Below are positions 60,120-64,000 of a DNA stretch of 64,000 nucleotides, piece after piece. Every line of letters starts with the position of its first letter. Position 1 is the stretch's first letter. The position numbers were made by a program, and so were the translations under genes. Source of the stretch: Cristatella mucedo (lineage: Eukaryota; Bryozoa; Phylactolaemata; Cristatellidae); assembly GCA_009760855.2 (NCBI GenBank), contig WPIO01000144.1, positions 659,501 to 723,500 on the forward strand, in the 5' to 3' direction. The notes under the pieces are model-generated. The model worked only from the letters and a program-made list of their open reading frames with translations. It was not told the origin of the DNA and ran no database searches.

Positions 60120-60723
60120 TGGACTGAATGGGCTAACTAAGCTGGATCTAATAGCAACCATATAAGTAAAAACACAAGAGCCTGTATTTTAGGGCTGATG
60201 CATACAGGCGACTTAAAGTCATCACAGCTCGTGTTTTACCTGGAGACTGGTCGGTGCAGTGGCACCGACGTAGTGCCAGTGAAGCTACGAGCGTTTGGCG
60301 AGTGACGACGATCGACTCACTTAAACTTCGTCCCGCGGCAAGTTCTCCAGGCGGTCGGCCGTTGGGAGCGAGCGCCCACAGCTCAGAACGTACTGTCAAC
60401 GTACCCAGGCGTCGAGACAGTGCAGGAGGGAGCCGGCAACAGCAGCTTACCGGTTAACCAATCAAAAGTAGACGGGCCCTCCTGCCGCCCCGCCCCCTCA
60501 GCAGCCACTGACGCTCTAAGCGGCCTCGACTCTGACTGAGCAGTGCAAAGTGGGCCGTGCAGACTGATTCGCATGTCAGCGTGGCCGTAGCTCCAGCATC
60601 AAGTGTTGAGTGCGGAGCACAAGCGAAAGAAGAAGTGAGAGTGGCGGCTGTCAAGAGCTCCCGAGCACACTTCCGGCCGCTCCACTGGTGCGGTCCCAGC
60701 GTCAACCACTACCTGTGGGCAAG
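60120..60723. repeat. GC-rich tandem duplication, unit 1
   Basis: From GGGCTAACTAAGCTGGAT to GTTGTGCTTGAAC. Holds AACCAATCA (CCAAT box-like, about 60456-60464) next to CCGCCCCGCCCCC (GC box-like, about 60486-60498), and GGCGGTCGGCCGTTGGGAGC. Promoter-like, but no adjacent coding exon was found. Confidence 0.65.
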
Positions 60724-61420
60724 GATACAAGCACCGTTGTGCTTGAACGGGCTAACTAAGCTGGATTTAATAGCAACCACATAAGTAAAAACATATCAAG
60801 AGCCTGTATTATATGGCTGATGCATACAGGTGACTTGAAGTCATCGCAGCTGGCGTTTGCCCGGCGACGGCGATCAGACTAGTAAGGCCCCGTTTGGATG
60901 CAAAACGCAGTGAGTAAAACGCTGGTAGCTTCACCGACGACGCGCCGGTGAAGCTACCAGCGTTTGGCAAGTGACGGCGCTTGTCGTACTTACACTTCGT
61001 CAGGTGGCAAGTTCGCCAGGCGGTCGGCCGTTGAGAACGAGCGCCCGCAGCTCAGAACGTGCCGTCGCTGCTCCACCGTTGCTATTAGGGGGCTCATGGG
61101 GAAGGCGGCTTTGGACCGATTCTCGACCCTCGCGGTTAACCAATCAAAATAGACGAGGCTCGCCGGCAGCCCCGCCCCCTCAGCAGCTACCGATGCCCTC
61201 ATTGGCCGCGATGTGGGAACCACCCACACTATTGCAGCTTTCTGGGCATGAAGGTTTGGCCTCAGCTCCAGCATCACGTGCTGAGTTCAGAAGCACCAGC
61301 CAAAGAAGAAGTGGGAGTCGTGGCCGCGGTCAAGAGCTTCCGTGCACAATAGTGGCCATGCACCAACAGCATGGTCGCAGCATCAACCCTTAGTGAATAT
61401 ATGAGCACCATTGTGCTTGA
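60724..61420. repeat. GC-rich tandem duplication, unit 2
   Basis: Repeats unit 1 in the same order: GGGCTAACTAAGCTGGAT, GGCGGTCGGCCGTTGAGAAC, AACCAATCA (about 61138-61146), CCCCGCCCCCTCAGCAG, TGTGCTTGAAC. It has an extra segment with a perfect inverted repeat at 60917-60965. Confidence 0.65.
60917..60965. repeat. Perfect 20-bp inverted repeat
   Basis: Arms 60917-60936 and 60946-60965 are exact reverse complements (AAACGCTGGTAGCTTCACCG) around the 9-nt spacer acgacgcgc. Unit 1 retains only the right arm, changed (GTGAAGCTACGAGCGTTTGG). Confidence 0.9.
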
Positions 61421-61796
61421 ACAGGCAGCTCCGGCATGCACCACCTCCTGCATCCCCAAGTGCCCATGCAGCCCCAAGACCAATGACCCTAGTACCTGAA
61501 CATTTGTCATGCCGAGAGGTTCTGGTGTCTTACTTAACATCCTCAGATTATTAAGTAAGGATTCTTACTTAATAACTATTCTTACAGGTGTTAAAGGCAA
61601 TAGTAAAACTCGTCAAGTCAATATAGAAAACTTTCGATTGCTAAACAGATGTGGATTTAGACCTCTAAATGCAAGTGAAGCTTGATGGCAGGTTAAGAGA
61701 GCGACAGGCAAGCAATTTCTCATCCGAAAAAGATGGGCATGGACAAACAAAACTGGAACAATTATGACCGTATGTTGAGGCAGAGTAAGAAAATTT

Positions 61797-61930
61797 AATT
61801 AATATTTCTCCATCTGTAACTCCAGGTAACCATAAGACTATCTTGATGTTATGCAGGAGAATTTTGTGTAGCGAACTGATAGCCTAAGCAGCTTTCGATG
61901 TGCATGCCCTACTCAAGGCATCTCTCATCC
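61797..61930 (-). mobile_element. LINE-B 3' end fragment (copy B5)
   Basis: Minus strand. Matches the last about 130 bp of copy B6 (GTAACTCC, CATAAGAC, GTTATGCAGGAGA, GATAGCCTAAGC), with gradual divergence. It ends where the SLC7-like fragment starts. Confidence 0.6.
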
Positions 61931-62161
61931 TGTGTGATTGGCGGATTGGCATCGTTCGTCTGCGCCACGTGCAACACGGAGCTGGGCACGATGATACCAG
62001 AGTCGGGTAGCGACATCGGGCACGGCTTCGGCTGCATGCTGCAGTTGCTTCACATGTGGGCCGTGGTACTGGTCGTGCACCCTGGCAACCGTGCTGTGGT
62101 GGCACTCACGTTCGCCATGTACATGCTCAAGCCAGTCTTCCCGACGTGCGACCCGCCGGCC
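61931..62161 (+). pseudogene. SLC7-family amino-acid transporter fragment
   Basis: The frame (ATG at 61898 lies in LINE sequence) encodes CVIGGLASFVCATCNTELGT, then MIPESGSD, a Trp-containing membrane segment (LLHMWAVVLVVHP), and ALTFAMYMLKPVFPTCDPP. These match the TM3-loop-TM4 region of light-subunit amino-acid exchangers (LAT, y+LAT, xCT group), where A-E-L-G-T-x-I-P-x-S-G-G-D and a xxPLFPTC-like end are characteristic. The segment between SGSD and the Trp is about three residues shorter than usual, and TNTELG replaces the usual C-Y-A-E-L-G. Much higher GC than its flanks. No splice sites or further exons; it sits between two LINE-B 3' ends. Probably a captured or stranded gene piece. Confidence 0.6.
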
Positions 62162-62167
62162 GTGCCC

Positions 62168-63020
62168 ATCATTCTAATGTAATGTAACCTATCTCCGTCT
62201 GTAACTCAACAAAGTCATAAAGACCATGTGGGTGTTATGCAGGAGAGTTTTGTATAGCGCACTCACAGCCTAAGCGGCTTTCGGTACTCGTTCAGTAGCC
62301 AACAGACCTCATCTCACTCAACAAAGAGAAACTGGGAAGCATAGCAGTGTCACGAGAGCAGTTAAGGTAGTGAGTAGCATGAAAGTAGCAGCTCAGGACC
62401 TCTGAAAAAGATGAGCTATAGTCGGTAGTAGGAGAGTAGTTGTCGCTGAGTAAGAATCGCGTAAGCGAGTTCCACAGTGTAGGACATGCAGAGCTAAAGC
62501 TTCTGTCGCCAACGGTCTTTAAGCAGAGGAACGGGCCAGCTAATTTATTGTCCACACAGGACCTGAGGGCTCGAACAGGCTGAAACTGATGCAGCAGTTC
62601 AGCTAGGTACGAAAAAGCCAAGCCGTGGCAGGCCTTATGGGTCAGCTTAAGAACCTTGCTCTGAATCCATAGGTCAACTGGCATCCAATTAGGCTCTTTT
62701 AGCAAAGGAGAAGCCTGCTAAAACTTATGGGACTTGAAGACTGGCCTTGCAGCCATATTTTTAGTCAGCTGCTGTGGCTTAATCGCTTTTTTGATAGCCC
62801 AGCCGATAAGGCATTGCAATAATCAAGCCGAGACAGTACGAAGGAGCTAGTTAAATTTTTTGCAAGCCACTGTGGAAGACAGCTCCAAATCTTGGATAAG
62901 GATCGGACGTGATGGCTAGCTGCAGATGCAGTCTTATGAATGATGCTTTTAAAATTGAGGCAGTTGTCGAAAACGACACCTAAATTTCGAGCAAGCAATG
63001 ATGGTCAAGGCATGTATCAT
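62168..63020 (-). mobile_element. LINE-B copy B6
   Basis: Minus strand. 3' end (ACATT)n at about 62172-62185. Two frames: 62998-62765 (ARNLGVVFDNCLNFKSII, SRLDYCNALSAGL) and 62705-62292 (NWMPVDLWIQSKVLKLTHKA, ELLHQFQPVRALRS, VGDRSFSSACPTLWNSL). A frameshift or stop near 62710-62765 separates them. 5'-truncated at about 63020. Confidence 0.75.
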
Positions 63021-63027
63021 CGTGTGT

Positions 63028-63395
63028 GTAATAATATAATAATAATAATGCACTTCATAAAGCACCCTCAGAAAACTCAATCTCTCGCTAGGCGCTTTAC
63101 ATTTGCTGAAACAGGAAATGCAATTGAATGGTGAGTAATATCATGCTTGATAAACAAATAAAAAGGATTAACATGGTTAGGAGTGACATGCAAAGGGTCA
63201 GCATGCAAATGTGGGTAGTGGCAGCATGCACAGTGTCAGCATGCAAAAGCACGTGAAGGACGAACCGCAGGGACCCACTAAATGCTGTCCTAAATAAGTG
63301 CGTTTTTCAGTTCTTTTTAAATGTGTTCAAGTCAGGGATGTTCTGACACAAGTCGGGAGGGAGTTCTAGGCTTTGGGAGCATACGAACTAAATGC
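63028..63395 (-). mobile_element. LINE-A copy A16, 3' fragment
   Basis: Minus strand. (ATT)n end at 63028-63047, stem-loop 63057-63097, 3' untranslated region and the last few coding codons to about 63395. It adjoins the truncated 5' side of LINE-B copy B6. Confidence 0.7.
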
Positions 63396-64000
63396 TATAG
63401 GAACACCAGCGCTTTTGAATCTTCCATGATCTGTATTTGGCAACTAAGTCCACTGCACTCGGTTATTCACATGACCACACTAAGTTGCTTATGCAATAGC
63501 CACGATGCATATAGGATCATTAGCAGCAGCACGATGGCCAGAAACAACTATGAGGCATGCAAATTGCAGCAGATCTCATATTTGCAGTGAAGCCAATCCT
63601 ACTCCACGGATCATGAACTCCAATATTCGTCAAGCAATGTTTAAAACAGCGAATGGAGACTTATACGGCTTCATATAACTGACTAATAGCCTAATGACGG
63701 TGTTTGGGCTGCTGCAAAGCCATTCCGTGATTCACGGCAAGTATGCAAAGAGTTTTTCGTGTGCACAAATTGTTCACACAGTGCCTCAAAATCCAGAGCG
63801 TAGAACAAAAACGGACCACAGCCAGATAACCTCAAAATATAAATCTCGATAGTGGCACAGTAACCACCAAACTGGAGATAAAGTTGTCAGAAAATGTCGA
63901 AGAAGACTTGACACGAGCGAAGCAGAAAAACAGCCTATGTCTCACGCATCCTTGATACAGCGGAGGCTGCATCGATTGATCAGGCGATACTAGCCAACAC
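63396..64000. other. No supported gene
   Basis: No gene or known repeat seen up to the window end. Confidence 0.3.

Noticed and set aside
60880-60905. GGCCCCGTTTGGATG as a DNA-transposon terminal repeat
   Set aside because: No reverse-complement partner or target-site duplication could be found in the window.
60971-61393. 140-codon GC-rich ORF
   Set aside because: The composition (Arg/Pro/Ser-rich) follows from high GC. Unit 1 of the duplication does not keep the frame and no domain is seen.

Overview
The window looks like non-coding, transposon-crowded nuclear DNA of an invertebrate animal. The signs are eukaryotic: non-LTR retrotransposons (LINEs) in many states of decay, tRNA-derived SINEs with A/B-box heads, long (AT)n/(GT)n microsatellites, satellite DNA, and short reading frames bounded by GT/AG splice signals. 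Nothing seen fixes the species. There is no operon, rRNA gene, genuine tRNA gene or CRISPR array, and no complete host gene. Most open frames above 100 codons belong to LINEs.

Layout. 1-3.8 kb: mostly unassigned, with one exon-like stretch (1214-1324) and an old LINE remnant. 3.8-7.3 kb: the best LINE-A copy (CR1/L2-like; minus strand; AP endonuclease plus reverse transcriptase, broken by one frameshift). 7.3-11.4 kb: SINEs, a hairpin, and a Cys-rich exon candidate at 9875-10276. 11.4-13.8 kb: a young LINE-A inside an older LINE-A. 13.8-19 kb: AT-rich, with a possible type II membrane-anchor exon pair (17435-18027). 19-23.4 kb: three overlapping generations of LINE-A. 24-26 kb: GC-richer unidentified block. 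26.4-36.85 kb: four divergent copies of a roughly 2.1-kb tandem repeat, each invaded by different mobile elements. 37.5-43.4 kb: SINEs, decayed LINEs and a broken relative of the 9.9-kb Cys-rich domain. 43.4-51.6 kb: microsatellites, LINE-A 3' ends and sparse exon-like pieces. 51.6-57.7 kb: two head-to-head blocks of a roughly 170-bp satellite, interrupted by two LINEs and three SINEs. 57.7-59 kb: exon candidates including a signal-peptide exon. 59-61.4 kb: LINE remnant and a duplicated GC-rich, promoter-like segment. 61.8-63.4 kb: LINE-B 3' ends enclosing an SLC7 amino-acid-transporter fragment.

How it works together. LINE-A, SINE-2 and a SINE-like module inside the 2.1-kb repeat share the same 3' stem-loop and (ATT)n-like end. 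This is what is expected if LINE-A reverse transcriptase mobilises the SINEs in trans. LINE-B is a second CR1/L2-like family with a different (ACATT)n 3' end. The nesting order gives a relative insertion history. All repeat borders, ages and exon models were judged by eye; no search or alignment program was run.
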